From assembly GCF_000759675.1 (NCBI RefSeq), contig NZ_BAWM01000020.1, positions 171,138 through 235,137 of the forward strand: DNA of 64,000 bases, given 5' to 3'. Position numbers and translations under genes: made by a program. The notes under the pieces were generated by a model. It was not told where the DNA came from. It did not search any database and worked only from the letters and a program-made list of their open reading frames with translations. Source of the stretch: Neobacillus niacini. GTDB taxonomy: Bacteria; Bacillota; Bacilli; Bacillales; Cytobacillaceae. This document shows, piece by piece, positions 53,627 through 63,403 of the stretch. Position 1 is the first letter of the stretch, and each line of letters starts with the position of its first letter.

Positions 53627-53966
53627 TCCTATGATTTCTCCTTTGTAAATTTCCCCATAATAACCTTGTTCAAATACTCTCAAAGAGTTACTACCACTAT
53701 TATCTACTTTCTTCTAATTAGGTCTGTTAATTTGTCCATTAAAGAAGTTGGCTGCCTCTTTAAATATGAAAGTATATATAATCATTTTCTTCCTATTATT
53801 ACGACTCTTTTTCAATGTCCCCATTTCCTCTTTTTATACGTTTATTGTAATTTGAATTAAAGTCGATTATATTAAATAAGGGATTTATTTGAGGAATATA
53901 TTTATCGGAGGACTTAATATTGCAAAACTCAATTAAGCAAATTATGAAAAGGGTATGAATTTATAG
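53627..53966. other. divergent control region, Gtr cassette/flippase
   Basis: About 340 AT-rich bases. The only signal read with some confidence is the flippase promoter at 53845-53873. Confidence 0.4.
53845..53873 (+). promoter_or_regulatory. SigA-type promoter for the flippase
   Basis: TTGTAA (53845-53850), 17-base spacer, TATATT (53868-53873), about 94 bases before the flippase ATG. Confidence 0.45.
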
Positions 53967-55409
53967 ATGAAGAAACTAATTTCAAATTACTTATTTACAG
54001 TCATGTATCAGTTATTGCTGATCATTACACCATTTATTACCACACCATATATATCGAGAGTACTTAAACCTGAGGGAATTGGAATTGAAGCATATGTTAC
54101 TTCCATTGTTCAACTCTTTATTGTCTTTATCACTTTAAGCTTTTCCTTATATGGTAGCAGGCAAATTGCGTCAAAGCAAAATCAAAAAGAAACATCAGAA
54201 GAGTTTTGGTCTATTTTCTTCTTTAAAATTCTCTCTTCGCTTATTGTTATCATTTTTTATTTCTTTTTTGTAAATGGAAGTTCAGAGTATAAAGTCCTTT
54301 ATCTTATTAATATCATTACTTTGTTAGCTAATATTATAGACATATCTTGGTATTTTTTTGGTAAAGAGCAAATTAAAGCTATATCTATCCGCAATATATT
54401 AATAAAAATCATAGGCATAATTCTAATTTTTAGCTTTGTTAAGGATTATGACGACCTTGATTTATATGTGTTAATTAGTGCGGGCACTCTTTTTATCGGG
54501 CAGCTCATTATGTGGATTCCATTACTAAGAGAAGTTTCATTTGCTAAAATATCCTTTGAAAATATTTCTAGTCATTTCAAGCCTATTATGATACTATTTT
54601 TCCCACAGATTATGATTCAGATATACGTATTGGCGAACAAAATTATATTAGGAAATGAATCAGGGGAAGTTGAAGTTGGTTATTACAATCAGGCATATAA
54701 GATCATAACAATTGCGTTAGGGGTTATTTCATCACTCGGTTCTGTTATGCTTCCAAGAATGGCCGCAGAATTTACGCGCGGTAACAAAGCTGAAATGGAA
54801 AAATACGTAAACTTTGCATTACAATTAATTTTATTAATTACGTTACCTATGACACTTGGAATGATTGGCATCGCTCCAAACTTTGTAACATGGTTTTTAG
54901 GTAATGATTTTGAGCCAGTTACAAATTTATTAATAATAATGAGTCCTGTCATATTTTTTGTCGGGCTTGCAAATGTATTTGGTATCCAGATTTTAATAGG
55001 TACCAATCAGCAAAATAAATACTCTATTGCCGTTACAAGTGGGGCTATTCTAAGTCTCATTATAAACTACGTACTAATCAAACCTTTAGCTAGTACCGCA
55101 ACTTCAATAGCATTACTAGTTGCTGAAGGTGTCGGTGCAATAATTCAAATTTATTTTGCAAAAAATTACTTTAATTTAAAGAAATTTTTCCAAATGTTTA
55201 TTAAATATTTCATTTTAAGCGCCTTTGTCTATCTTTCCGTTATATTAGTAGGCAAATATCTGCCATTCAGTCCTTTATTAATAACCTTCATTCAATTATC
55301 AGCAGGAATGATTACTTACATTATAGGCCTAGTAATCATAAAAGAGCCTATAATTTTGAGATTATATGAAACTGTAAAGAACAAATTACGGATCGGTGAA
55401 AGGGGTTAG
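53967..55409 (+). CDS. Wzx-type polysaccharide flippase
   Basis: A 480-residue MOP-superfamily transporter with about 14 helices. It moves lipid-linked repeat units to the outer face of the membrane for polymerisation. YQLLLIITPFITTPYISRVLKPEGIG at the N-terminus (about 12-37) is typical of Wzx/RfbX proteins. Single plus-strand gene with its own promoter and terminator. Confidence 0.92.
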   Translation: MKKLISNYLFTVMYQLLLIITPFITTPYISRVLKPEGIGIEAYVTSIVQLFIVFITLSFSLYGSRQIASKQNQKETSEEFWSIFFFKILSSLIVIIFYFFFVNGSSEYKVLYLINIITLLANIIDISWYFFGKEQIKAISIRNILIKIIGIILIFSFVKDYDDLDLYVLISAGTLFIGQLIMWIPLLREVSFAKISFENISSHFKPIMILFFPQIMIQIYVLANKIILGNESGEVEVGYYNQAYKIITIALGVISSLGSVMLPRMAAEFTRGNKAEMEKYVNFALQLILLITLPMTLGMIGIAPNFVTWFLGNDFEPVTNLLIIMSPVIFFVGLANVFGIQILIGTNQQNKYSIAVTSGAILSLIINYVLIKPLASTATSIALLVAEGVGAIIQIYFAKNYFNLKKFFQMFIKYFILSAFVYLSVILVGKYLPFSPLLITFIQLSAGMITYIIGLVIIKEPIILRLYETVKNKLRIGERG

Positions 55410-55428
55410 TCTAATTCCCTCCTTTCAT

Positions 55429-55467
55429 AAAAAAACTCCTTACCTTTTTTTGGTAAGAAGTTTTTTT
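55429..55467. terminator. bidirectional terminator between flippase and GT4 gene
   Basis: AAAAAACTxCTTACC pairs with GGTAAGxAGTTTTTTT around a T-rich loop, between convergent genes. Confidence 0.85.
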
Positions 55468-55468
55468 A

Positions 55469-56656
55469 TTATTTGCTCGTTAAATAATTGTATTTATTAA
55501 GGGCTTTATTAATGGTTTTTGCCTGAAAGTCATATTTATCTAAGGCTAAATTTCTAGCTTTTTTACCAATGCTTTCTCGATAACTAGCATTTTTCATTAA
55601 CTGAATGACTTCGGCTGCAATGTCATCTGGCTCTGCCGTCACCTTTGCAAAGAACTCCTCATTATTTTCATTGATGCCTTCCGCACCAATTTCAGTTGTT
55701 ACAACGGGTAATCCGTAAGCAAGGGCTTGTACGATTTTAAATTTAACACCTGCACCTGAAAGGAGCGGAGCAATAAATACTGCTGCCTTTTTATAATAGA
55801 CATCCAAATCCTCCACAAATCCTGTAATGACTATATCGTCACTATTCATTGTTTTTAACCATTCAGGAGGTTTCGAACCAGCAACGATAAATTTTGCATT
55901 CGGAATTTCAAGAAGAATTTTACTCCAAATTTCAGAGATAAACCACCGAACACCTTCATAATTTTCGGGACGGTCCATTGCACCTACAAATAAGCAATCG
56001 GTATTTTCTTTTACTGTTGCTGCTTCCTGTGGTAATTCTAATGCAGGTGAAAAGGTATCAATCGGACTTGTTACTCCCATTTTGACTAATATTTCTTTAT
56101 CTTTCTCACTAAATGTATAGACTTGATCACATAAATTTAAATATTCTCTTTCCTTTTTTTCTACTCTCAAGGAACCTAGTTTGGCCATAATTTTTCTTTG
56201 CGATAATCCTTTTTCCTGTACAGTCCTTTTAACATACTGTGAATATACATCATGTTCTAAACAAATGACCGGTACATTTGACAGCTGTTTAATAATTTTT
56301 ATTAATGGTAAGGTTGGAGAATATTGTAGATCGATTAAATCGAATTGATTTAAGTATTCCTCTGCTTGCAACTCATTCACTATTGTATAATCTAGCTGGT
56401 TTAAGGGATCATTAATGAGTTTAAATAATTTTAAAACCTTATATGCAATGGTTTTGTTCGGAATGGCTGCCAGGCGTAAATTTATCCATTCAGGAACCTT
56501 TGATAATGCCTCTTCGTTTTCTTTACTATTTGGTGCTAACATATGAATGGAGATTCCTCGTTTATGTAACTCATCTAAGTATTTATAAAGGAAATAACCC
56601 CCTGCATGGGGGATTCCTTCATATGGTACAAAAGGTGTAATATAAAGAACTTTCAA
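55469..56656 (-). CDS. family 4 glycosyltransferase
   Basis: A 395-residue GT-B fold enzyme: VLYITPFVPYEGIPHAGG at the N-terminus, a middle CLFVGAMDRPENYEGVRWF (about 220-238), and a donor-site region APLLSGAGVKFKIVQALAYGLPVVTTEIGAEG (about 300-330) ending in the usual E-x7-E area. It adds a sugar to a surface polysaccharide unit; donor and acceptor unknown. Confidence 0.88.
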   Translation of the reverse strand: MKVLYITPFVPYEGIPHAGGYFLYKYLDELHKRGISIHMLAPNSKENEEALSKVPEWINLRLAAIPNKTIAYKVLKLFKLINDPLNQLDYTIVNELQAEEYLNQFDLIDLQYSPTLPLIKIIKQLSNVPVICLEHDVYSQYVKRTVQEKGLSQRKIMAKLGSLRVEKKEREYLNLCDQVYTFSEKDKEILVKMGVTSPIDTFSPALELPQEAATVKENTDCLFVGAMDRPENYEGVRWFISEIWSKILLEIPNAKFIVAGSKPPEWLKTMNSDDIVITGFVEDLDVYYKKAAVFIAPLLSGAGVKFKIVQALAYGLPVVTTEIGAEGINENNEEFFAKVTAEPDDIAAEVIQLMKNASYRESIGKKARNLALDKYDFQAKTINKALNKYNYLTSK

Positions 56657-56709
56657 AGAATAACCTCCTGATCGTTTCCTACTAGAGGACTTTTGGAATT
56701 AACTCCTAA

Positions 56710-58071
56710 TTATGTTTGTGAAATATGCTTTTCTGAAATTTGCTGCCAATCCACCGCTATTCTTTCGATTTCTTCATCAATTGGTCCAATTCCTGATTGC
56801 ACTTCAATAATGTGTATCTGTGTAATAGCTTTTATGGAATGGAGATCATCTTCACTGATATGTAGTACATCTCCAGAAGTGACCTTTGTGAGACTCCCAT
56901 TTAATAAAAATTCTCCTAGCCCGCTGATAACCGTCCATGTTTTCTTACTTTTATGATGTCTTTGATACGATAAATTACATTCACTATTGATGATAATCTT
57001 CCTCGTATATACTTCTAGTCCTTCTTCTGTTTTTGTGTAATCTAAAACAGTGGAAGAGCCCCATCTTCTTTCCTCATACATTGGCTGTTGGTCTTCAACA
57101 TATTGTTTGATTTTTGGACTTTTCTCTTTTGTCGTTACCAAAACACCGTCTGGGCTTAACGCAACAACAGCATCCTTAACTCCTAATACTGTAACAGGAA
57201 TATCTAATTCGTTAATAACCTGTGTATTAGAAGCACCTTCTGCAACAATCCCTTTTCCTATCATAGGTAATGTGATTTCTTCCATTAATGTATTCCAAGT
57301 CCCTAGGTCTTTCCAATTTCCATCATAAGGTATACAAACAATATTATTTGTTTCTTCCACCACTGCATAGTCAAAACTGATCTTTTCTAAATCAAAATAG
57401 GAGTGTAATAATTGTTCGTAATCTGTTGGTAACCCTTTTTGTTTAATTTTATTTATAATCGTATTTAGTTGGAAGCCAAAAACACCACTGTTCCATAAGG
57501 CATTTTCTTTTAAAAGTTGTTTTGCTTTTTCTTCATTTGGTTTTTCCATAAAATAATCCACAACTAGATAATCTTCTTTAGATTCGGCTGGAATAATATA
57601 TCCATACTTTTCAGAAGGATAGGTTGGTCTAATACCGATAAGAGCCAAATCTGCATTTGATAATTTTAATACAGTTTCTAGGTCTCTTACAATTGAGAAA
57701 AACTCATCATCGACAAAAGGGTCAACCGGTAATGTTACAACGGTTTCATCTAATGGTACATTCTGAACAGAATACAAATAGGAAGCCGCTAGTGCAATCG
57801 CAGGAAATGTATCTCTTCGAGTCGGTTCTACAATAATATGAATGTTATTTCCTAATTGCGATTTCAAAATCTCGACTTGCGATTTGCTTGTAGCAATATA
57901 AATATCTTCTTCACTGACATGTTTTGTAATTTGTCTTTTAACTCTTTGTACCATAGATTCCAATGAACCATCTTTTGATGGTAATACTTTTAAAAATTGC
58001 TTTGAACGTGCGTCATTGGATAATGGCCATAATCGTTTACCGGATCCGCCGGATAATAGTATAAATTTCAA
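56710..58071 (-). CDS. manC: mannose-1-phosphate guanylyltransferase, ManC-type with C-terminal cupin
   Basis: A 453-residue enzyme making GDP-mannose. The N-terminal pyrophosphorylase signature LSGGSGKRLWPLS is followed by KQFLKVLPS and FMEKP (about 175), then a C-terminal cupin (HHKSKKTWTVISGLGEF) as in the bifunctional ManC/AlgA family. TTG at 58071 (KFILLSGG start) is preferred with AAGGATGG ahead; the ATG at 58083 overlaps that site. No GDP-mannose-converting gene is adjacent. Confidence 0.9.
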   Translation of the reverse strand: MKFILLSGGSGKRLWPLSNDARSKQFLKVLPSKDGSLESMVQRVKRQITKHVSEEDIYIATSKSQVEILKSQLGNNIHIIVEPTRRDTFPAIALAASYLYSVQNVPLDETVVTLPVDPFVDDEFFSIVRDLETVLKLSNADLALIGIRPTYPSEKYGYIIPAESKEDYLVVDYFMEKPNEEKAKQLLKENALWNSGVFGFQLNTIINKIKQKGLPTDYEQLLHSYFDLEKISFDYAVVEETNNIVCIPYDGNWKDLGTWNTLMEEITLPMIGKGIVAEGASNTQVINELDIPVTVLGVKDAVVALSPDGVLVTTKEKSPKIKQYVEDQQPMYEERRWGSSTVLDYTKTEEGLEVYTRKIIINSECNLSYQRHHKSKKTWTVISGLGEFLLNGSLTKVTSGDVLHISEDDLHSIKAITQIHIIEVQSGIGPIDEEIERIAVDWQQISEKHISQT

Positions 58072-58111
58072 AGCGATAACCATCCTTTATAACTTATTTT
58101 TGATTTTACCA

Positions 58112-59041
58112 TTAGACTGATTTTTTTAATTTTCTAATCAATGGCTCCCAAAGATAAAAATTTGCTTTTCGACCCATTTTTACTAAAAACAGCTTCATTG
58201 CACTATATTTCCGATATTTTTTAAAATAATATAAATCGGAATCTAAGTTTAAATTGAACTTTTTTCGATTCCCAAGGTCTTCTGTACTAAAACCGTGAAC
58301 ATGCTTAATCGAGGCTTCCGGATAATAGCCTGTTTTATAGCCTCTATCTAAGAATTTTTCAGATAAAATCAGCTCTTCTGCATACAAAAAGGTATTTTCA
58401 TCAAAATACCCAACTTCATCCATTACATCCGTTTTGATTAGCATAAAGCAGCCCATTACACGATATGGAGACCGTTCATTTTTTACAGCTAACTGTTTAG
58501 AAATTTTATTAGACGATAATTTGTTGATAATAATAAATAAAGGCAAAAAGAATGGAACCCAAAATTGATCAAACAATGTAGGTTTATTATACGGACCTTG
58601 CAGTTCACCTTCTAATCCTACGATCTTTGGACCAATGAGTGCTAAACTATTGTCATTTTCCAATTGATGAATAAGCGATTCAATTAATGGTTTTTCAATA
58701 AAGATGTCATTATTTGATACTAATGAATATTCATATCCTAATTTTTTTGCTAACTTTAGTCCAAAATTGTTCCCTTTAGCGTAGCCATAATTTTCATTTA
58801 CGGCAATCATATATTTCGTATGATTTGTATTATAATGAGATAAACTTTCGTCTAACACAATAAAATCATTGTTCTTGGAGTAATCTATCAGTATGTTACG
58901 TTCTGAATCATTTGAGTTATTGTCTACGATGATATAACAAATATTTATATTTTTTTCAACTTCTAATAAGTTGTTGATTAAAGCTATGGTTTGTTCTGCT
59001 CTATTCCAATTTAAAATAATGACTGCTACTTTTTTCAACAT
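58112..59041 (-). CDS. family 2 glycosyltransferase
   Basis: A 309-residue GT2 enzyme with VILNWNRAEQTI at the N-terminus, VDNNSNDSE (about 37-45), a nucleotide-site SNNDIFI (about 105) and a C-terminal EELILSEKFLDRGYKTGYYP. Typical of rhamnosyl/GlcNAc transferases in polysaccharide loci. ATG at 59041 follows GGGGAGAG; the open frame reaches 59080. Confidence 0.85.
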   Translation of the reverse strand: MLKKVAVIILNWNRAEQTIALINNLLEVEKNINICYIIVDNNSNDSERNILIDYSKNNDFIVLDESLSHYNTNHTKYMIAVNENYGYAKGNNFGLKLAKKLGYEYSLVSNNDIFIEKPLIESLIHQLENDNSLALIGPKIVGLEGELQGPYNKPTLFDQFWVPFFLPLFIIINKLSSNKISKQLAVKNERSPYRVMGCFMLIKTDVMDEVGYFDENTFLYAEELILSEKFLDRGYKTGYYPEASIKHVHGFSTEDLGNRKKFNLNLDSDLYYFKKYRKYSAMKLFLVKMGRKANFYLWEPLIRKLKKSV

Positions 59042-59368
59042 ACTCTCCCCTATTGATAAAATAACTTTTATATTGCTCATGGACTTATTTGTTATTGTAA
59101 CCTAGTCATGTTTAGCCAATACAGTCGGAAACTCACTAGTTATTCTAGATAATTTATGTATCTTTTTCTATCATTCAAAAATTTGCTCATAATATATGTT
59201 TCCTTGTAAATACTATCATTTCTAATAGACAAAAACCAACATTTTTCTACCTTCTTAACGAATCTGTAAAATAAAAAAGTACCATCATCCGATGCACGGT
59301 ATACTTCCTCCTCTATGAACCAAAAAACCCTTTTTTCTAAAAAGGGTTTTAAGATTGAGAAATGATTA
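59042..59368. other. gap with doubtful small ORF and hairpin
   Basis: Holds an 80-codon minus frame (59140-59382) whose C-terminal 60 residues look protein-like, but it overlaps both the upstream transferase's end and a terminator hairpin (59325-59350, AACCCTTTTTT/AAAAAGGGTTTT). It may be a remnant of a transferase; not called as a gene. Confidence 0.35.
59325..59350 (-). terminator. terminator after the 59369-60334 transferase
   Basis: AACCCTTTTT pairs with AAAAAGGGTT around a short loop, with a T run on the minus strand. Confidence 0.65.
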
Positions 59369-60334
59369 TTATTGTTTTGCAAAATTTAAAAGAAATTTTG
59401 ATAAATTCCCTCCAGAAGCCCCTAATATAATTTCAAAAATGATCAAAACTGGATCTTTCCGTACTTGTTTTAACATTCCAAATAAAGTCGATAAGCTTAG
59501 GTTAGATAGATAATCTTTTCTTATGGAAATAAATTCATGATAATTATTAATATCTATTTGAAGATCTTTTGGAAAGTCTCGAGTTATAAGATGGTCAACT
59601 TTTTTTGCTTCCATTAATACCCTTTTTTCCAAATAATCTGTTTTGCTTGCAATCCCCTCAAGAACTTTGGCCCCTATTTGGTTATTAGAATGAATTCGAT
59701 ACTGAACTAAAGGTCTATTAATGTATGATATTTTCCCTTTGCATGACGCAAACAAAGCAAGCCAATGATCATGTACATATACATTGCTTGTAGGAAACGG
59801 CAAAGCCTCCTTTGCAATCTTCCCATCAACAAGCATTGTACACCCCGTTATACTATTCATTCTAAGAAAAAACGGAAATAAATTTTCACCATGTTTATGT
59901 TGTAACCGTTTGGATAGACTTTTAAAGCTGTCTGCAATTTTGTTCCCCTGCTCATCAATAATTGACAAATCAGAATATGAAATAACTGCATTTTCCACAT
60001 TTATTTGCTCTAATAGAACGGATAATTTATCCTTTTCCCATATATCGTCCTGATCACAATATGCTAAATAATCTCCATTAGCCAATTTTGTCAATTCTTC
60101 AAATGTTTTGTTACTACCCATGTTTTTAGGATTTCTTTTAAATACGTAAGGAAAGTTAGTAACATTTTCCTCAATGAGATTAGTTATTGTTTCTGAATTA
60201 ATTCCGTTAGAACAATCATCAATTATTAACAATTCCAAATTTCCGTAGTCCTGATTATCAAGACTTTTTAATTGCTCAATAAAAAAAGGGATGTTTGGAT
60301 TGTATACTGCCATCAATATTGAAATTTTTTTCAT
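59369..60334 (-). CDS. family 2 glycosyltransferase (rhamnosyltransferase-like)
   Basis: A 321-residue GT2 enzyme. ISILMAVYNPN starts the fold, LLIIDDCSNG (about 34-43) and YCDQDDIWEKDK (about 92-103) give the donor site, and VYVHDHWLALFASC the acceptor-side motif. Close in layout to the 46039-46746 enzyme but with a longer C-terminal helical part. Probably adds rhamnose or a related deoxysugar to a surface polymer. Confidence 0.86.
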   Translation of the reverse strand: MKKISILMAVYNPNIPFFIEQLKSLDNQDYGNLELLIIDDCSNGINSETITNLIEENVTNFPYVFKRNPKNMGSNKTFEELTKLANGDYLAYCDQDDIWEKDKLSVLLEQINVENAVISYSDLSIIDEQGNKIADSFKSLSKRLQHKHGENLFPFFLRMNSITGCTMLVDGKIAKEALPFPTSNVYVHDHWLALFASCKGKISYINRPLVQYRIHSNNQIGAKVLEGIASKTDYLEKRVLMEAKKVDHLITRDFPKDLQIDINNYHEFISIRKDYLSNLSLSTLFGMLKQVRKDPVLIIFEIILGASGGNLSKFLLNFAKQ

Positions 60335-60531
60335 TTGTTGTCTCCTGTAATAAAATTGTAATAATAAAATTCATTGGTAATAAAGATAATTATATTAATG
60401 AATTTCATAGTTTAAGGATTCCAAGAAATTTTTACAGCGTTATTATTTCATAGGTGAAGCAATTATTCAAGCTATTGCAATGTTATCACTAATTGACACA
60501 TTAAATGAAAAAAATTTTAAAATCAAATATA

Positions 60532-60566
60532 TAAAAAGAACTAGAAATCTACTAATGATTTCTAGT
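60532..60566 (-). terminator. terminator after the ChW amidase
   Basis: A perfect 10-bp stem (60540-60549 with 60557-60566) is followed by TCTTTTTATAT on the minus strand. Confidence 0.8.
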
Positions 60567-60628
60567 CCTATAATTTAATTTATTTTAGCTATTCTTCCCT
60601 ATTTGTATCCAAAAAAGCATAAAATAAA

Positions 60629-63205
60629 TTAATAAATTGTAAAGTACTCATGAATTCCGTCAGCAATTGCTTTTGCTAGTTGATTTTGATAAGAATCTGT
60701 AAATAGCTTTTGACGGTCGCTAGCGTTGTTAATAAAGCCCATTTCTAGTAAAGTTGCTGGCATAGCTGCTTCACGTAAAACTGCTAATGTTTCACCATGA
60801 GTTCCACGATCATACGCACCTGTATAGCTAATCATATTTTCTTGAATAAAGCTTGTAAGTGTCACACTCTTTAAGATTCTTTCTGGATTATTATGCATCT
60901 CTTCATTGATTTTCGAAGGGTACAATGGATCATATTCATAGAAATAAGACTCAATACCAGTAGCAGTTGTTGTTCCTGCTCCTGTAGAGTTAGTATGAAT
61001 ACTTACGAGAATATCTGCAGCTAAATTATTGGCCATTTGAGGACGATCTATCAATCCTAAATAGGTATCGTTAGTGCGTGACATATAAACTTGATAGCCA
61101 CGATTTGATAATAATGATTCAACTTTTTTGGCAACAGCTAAATTCAAATCAGCTTCATGGTAAATTCCAGATACTGCCCCCGGATCCTTTCCACCATGTC
61201 CTGGGTCTAAAAATACGGTCACTGGTTTCTTAAATGCCGCACTTGCACTAACTGGTGCACCTTGACCTTTCGGAACTAACTTGATTTCAATAGCCTCAAT
61301 TCGTTTGGAATGTCCTTCTGAGCCTGCCTTCATTCCATCTTTTGCCCATCCTAACCAACCAAAATCTTGAATATGAACACGATAATAAACATCATAATGT
61401 TCGGCCATTTTTCCAGTTAAGTTCATTTGTATAGCTTCAGCTTGTTTATTTTTCCCGGTTGTCCCACTAGTTTCTCCATCAGAAACAACATCTAACCAAC
61501 CATAGTCTTGAACATGTGTCTGGTATGAAATTCCACCTGTAAATGGTGCATTTTTTAAAGAAATTTGTATTGCTTCCACATGTAAGGATTGACCTTGGGT
61601 TCCGCTCATTTCCCCATTTGCTACGGAATTCATCCAACCATAATTTTCAACATGTGTTGAATAAACTACAGATGGTTTCGTTGTAAGAAAGGGTGTATCT
61701 GTTGATCCAGGGGGTTGACTACCTTTTGAAACTAATCTAACCTCAATTGCTTCCAATTGTTTGGATAGGCTCTCTGTACCTGCTGATTCACCATTTTTTG
61801 CCCAACCTAGCCAACCAATTGTTGCGGAGTGAACTCGATAATATACATCATAATATTCTGCTATTTGACCAGTTAAGTTCAACTGAATCGCTTCAACTTG
61901 TTTATTTTCCCCTGTTGTTCCGCTCACTTCTCCATTAGAAACACTAGGTAACCAACCATCGTTTTGAACATGTGTCTTATATGAAATCCCTCCTGTTAAG
62001 GAAGTATTTCCTAATGCGATCTTTATGGCTTCTAAGCGTAGTCCTTGACCTTCGGTTCCGCTCATTTCCCCGTTTGTTACAGAATTTAACCAACCGTGAT
62101 TCTCAACATATGTTGAATAAACTATAGATGGTTCCGTTGTAAGAAAGGGTGTATCTGTTGATCCAGGAGGTTGACTACCTTTTGAAACTAATCTAACTTC
62201 AATTGCCTCCAATTGTTTGGATAGGCCCTCTGTACCTGCTGATTCACCATTTTTTGCCCAACCTAGCCAACCAAAAGTTTCGGAGTGAACTCGATAATAA
62301 ACATCGTACTGGTTAGCCATTTCTCCTGTTAATTTCATTTGAATAGCTTCGGCTTGTTTTATTTGCCCAGTTGTCCCACTAATTTGACCATCAGACACAT
62401 TATCCATCCAACCTAATTCTTGGACATGTGTCTTGTATGAAATACCACCTGAAACTGGAGCATTTTTCAACCAAATCCGGACTGCCTCTACGTGTAATGC
62501 ATTTCCAACCGTTCCACTTAATGCCCCATCAGATACTTCCTGTAACCAACCAATATTTTGGACGTGAGTCGTATAATAAATGGAGGGAGGTGGAGCGGAC
62601 ACTTGTGCAGATGTTGTCACCCGTGCAGATGTAGACTCTTGTAATATACTATTTTTTTCTAATGGTAAATTCGCTTGTTCTATACTAGTACTTAGAAGTT
62701 CCACATCTCCAGATTTAATAATACCTTCTCGATTTCCTACTGTAATAGAATAATATTCATTATCCATTTTCGTTATCGAGTAATGTACTTCTGGAGCAAT
62801 TTTTAGGATAGGAGTTGTAAAAGTACTATCCGCATACACTTCTGTTGGATTGTGAGTAAAAAATTTCTCCGAGGTAACTCCTGTTTCAGTTCCAACTACA
62901 GTAAATGTAATGTTTTCAGGAGCGACAATTTTTGTCGATTTCTCTTGAATATAGACCAAATTTCCATCCCACTGAAAGTATACTTTGCCATCCTGAATTG
63001 TTTCGACACTTAATTGAGTAGCAGGATTTATTTCTCCGACTATTTTTTGATCTTTATCGAATATGTCCGCCCTTTCAATTAATTCGACATATTCAGCATG
63101 AATGACATCAGAACTATTCTCCTGCGCGAATGCTAGATTAGGAGAATAAAGTGATGACATTACTAGACAAAAAATAATAAAAACTATGAACTTTTTTATA
63201 AACAC
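60629..63205 (-). CDS. secreted N-acetylmuramoyl-L-alanine amidase with nine ChW repeats
   Basis: An 858-residue autolysin. It has a signal peptide (IVFIIFCLVMSSLYSPNLAFA), an SH3-like region (about 35-190), nine ChW repeats (about 205-665; each HVxxxGW, SGTxG, EAIxI) and a C-terminal Amidase_3 domain with zinc ligands in DPGHGG, HEADLN and SIHTN and the catalytic Glu in LLEMGF. It cleaves the peptide-glycan bond. ChW repeats come as three copies of a three-repeat, 152-residue module, near-identical in part at DNA level. GTG at 63205 follows AAGGAGG; the frame extends to a TTG at 63229. Confidence 0.9.
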   Translation of the reverse strand: MFIKKFIVFIIFCLVMSSLYSPNLAFAQENSSDVIHAEYVELIERADIFDKDQKIVGEINPATQLSVETIQDGKVYFQWDGNLVYIQEKSTKIVAPENITFTVVGTETGVTSEKFFTHNPTEVYADSTFTTPILKIAPEVHYSITKMDNEYYSITVGNREGIIKSGDVELLSTSIEQANLPLEKNSILQESTSARVTTSAQVSAPPPSIYYTTHVQNIGWLQEVSDGALSGTVGNALHVEAVRIWLKNAPVSGGISYKTHVQELGWMDNVSDGQISGTTGQIKQAEAIQMKLTGEMANQYDVYYRVHSETFGWLGWAKNGESAGTEGLSKQLEAIEVRLVSKGSQPPGSTDTPFLTTEPSIVYSTYVENHGWLNSVTNGEMSGTEGQGLRLEAIKIALGNTSLTGGISYKTHVQNDGWLPSVSNGEVSGTTGENKQVEAIQLNLTGQIAEYYDVYYRVHSATIGWLGWAKNGESAGTESLSKQLEAIEVRLVSKGSQPPGSTDTPFLTTKPSVVYSTHVENYGWMNSVANGEMSGTQGQSLHVEAIQISLKNAPFTGGISYQTHVQDYGWLDVVSDGETSGTTGKNKQAEAIQMNLTGKMAEHYDVYYRVHIQDFGWLGWAKDGMKAGSEGHSKRIEAIEIKLVPKGQGAPVSASAAFKKPVTVFLDPGHGGKDPGAVSGIYHEADLNLAVAKKVESLLSNRGYQVYMSRTNDTYLGLIDRPQMANNLAADILVSIHTNSTGAGTTTATGIESYFYEYDPLYPSKINEEMHNNPERILKSVTLTSFIQENMISYTGAYDRGTHGETLAVLREAAMPATLLEMGFINNASDRQKLFTDSYQNQLAKAIADGIHEYFTIY
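61680..62280. repeat. direct repeat within the ChW amidase gene
   Basis: The sequence from 61680 recurs from 62136 (offset 456 bases = 152 codons), with only a few differences over about 140 bases. Marks recent duplication of a three-repeat ChW module. Confidence 0.85.
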
Positions 63206-63343
63206 AACAAGATTTCCCCTCCTTCTCAAATATTATATAATTTTTTTGTATATTTTTGGCTAGTAATCTAAAAAAATTGTTGAAAAATGTTAATAATAAT
63301 AATAAAAACTATTAGTTTTATACAAAATGAGATTTATGTATAA

Positions 63344-63382
63344 CGAAAACTGCCCTCAAAAGTCTTTTACTTTTGAGGGCAG
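63344..63382 (-). terminator. terminator after the glucosaminidase gene
   Basis: A perfect 14-bp stem (63350-63363 with 63369-63382) is followed by TTTTCG on the minus strand. Confidence 0.85.
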
Positions 63383-63403
63383 CCCATTTCAAAATCTATT
63401 ATT

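Noticed and set aside
59140..59382. 80-codon minus frame between two transferase genes
   Set aside because: Overlaps the end of the upstream gene and a terminator hairpin; no suitable start. Noted as a possible remnant only.
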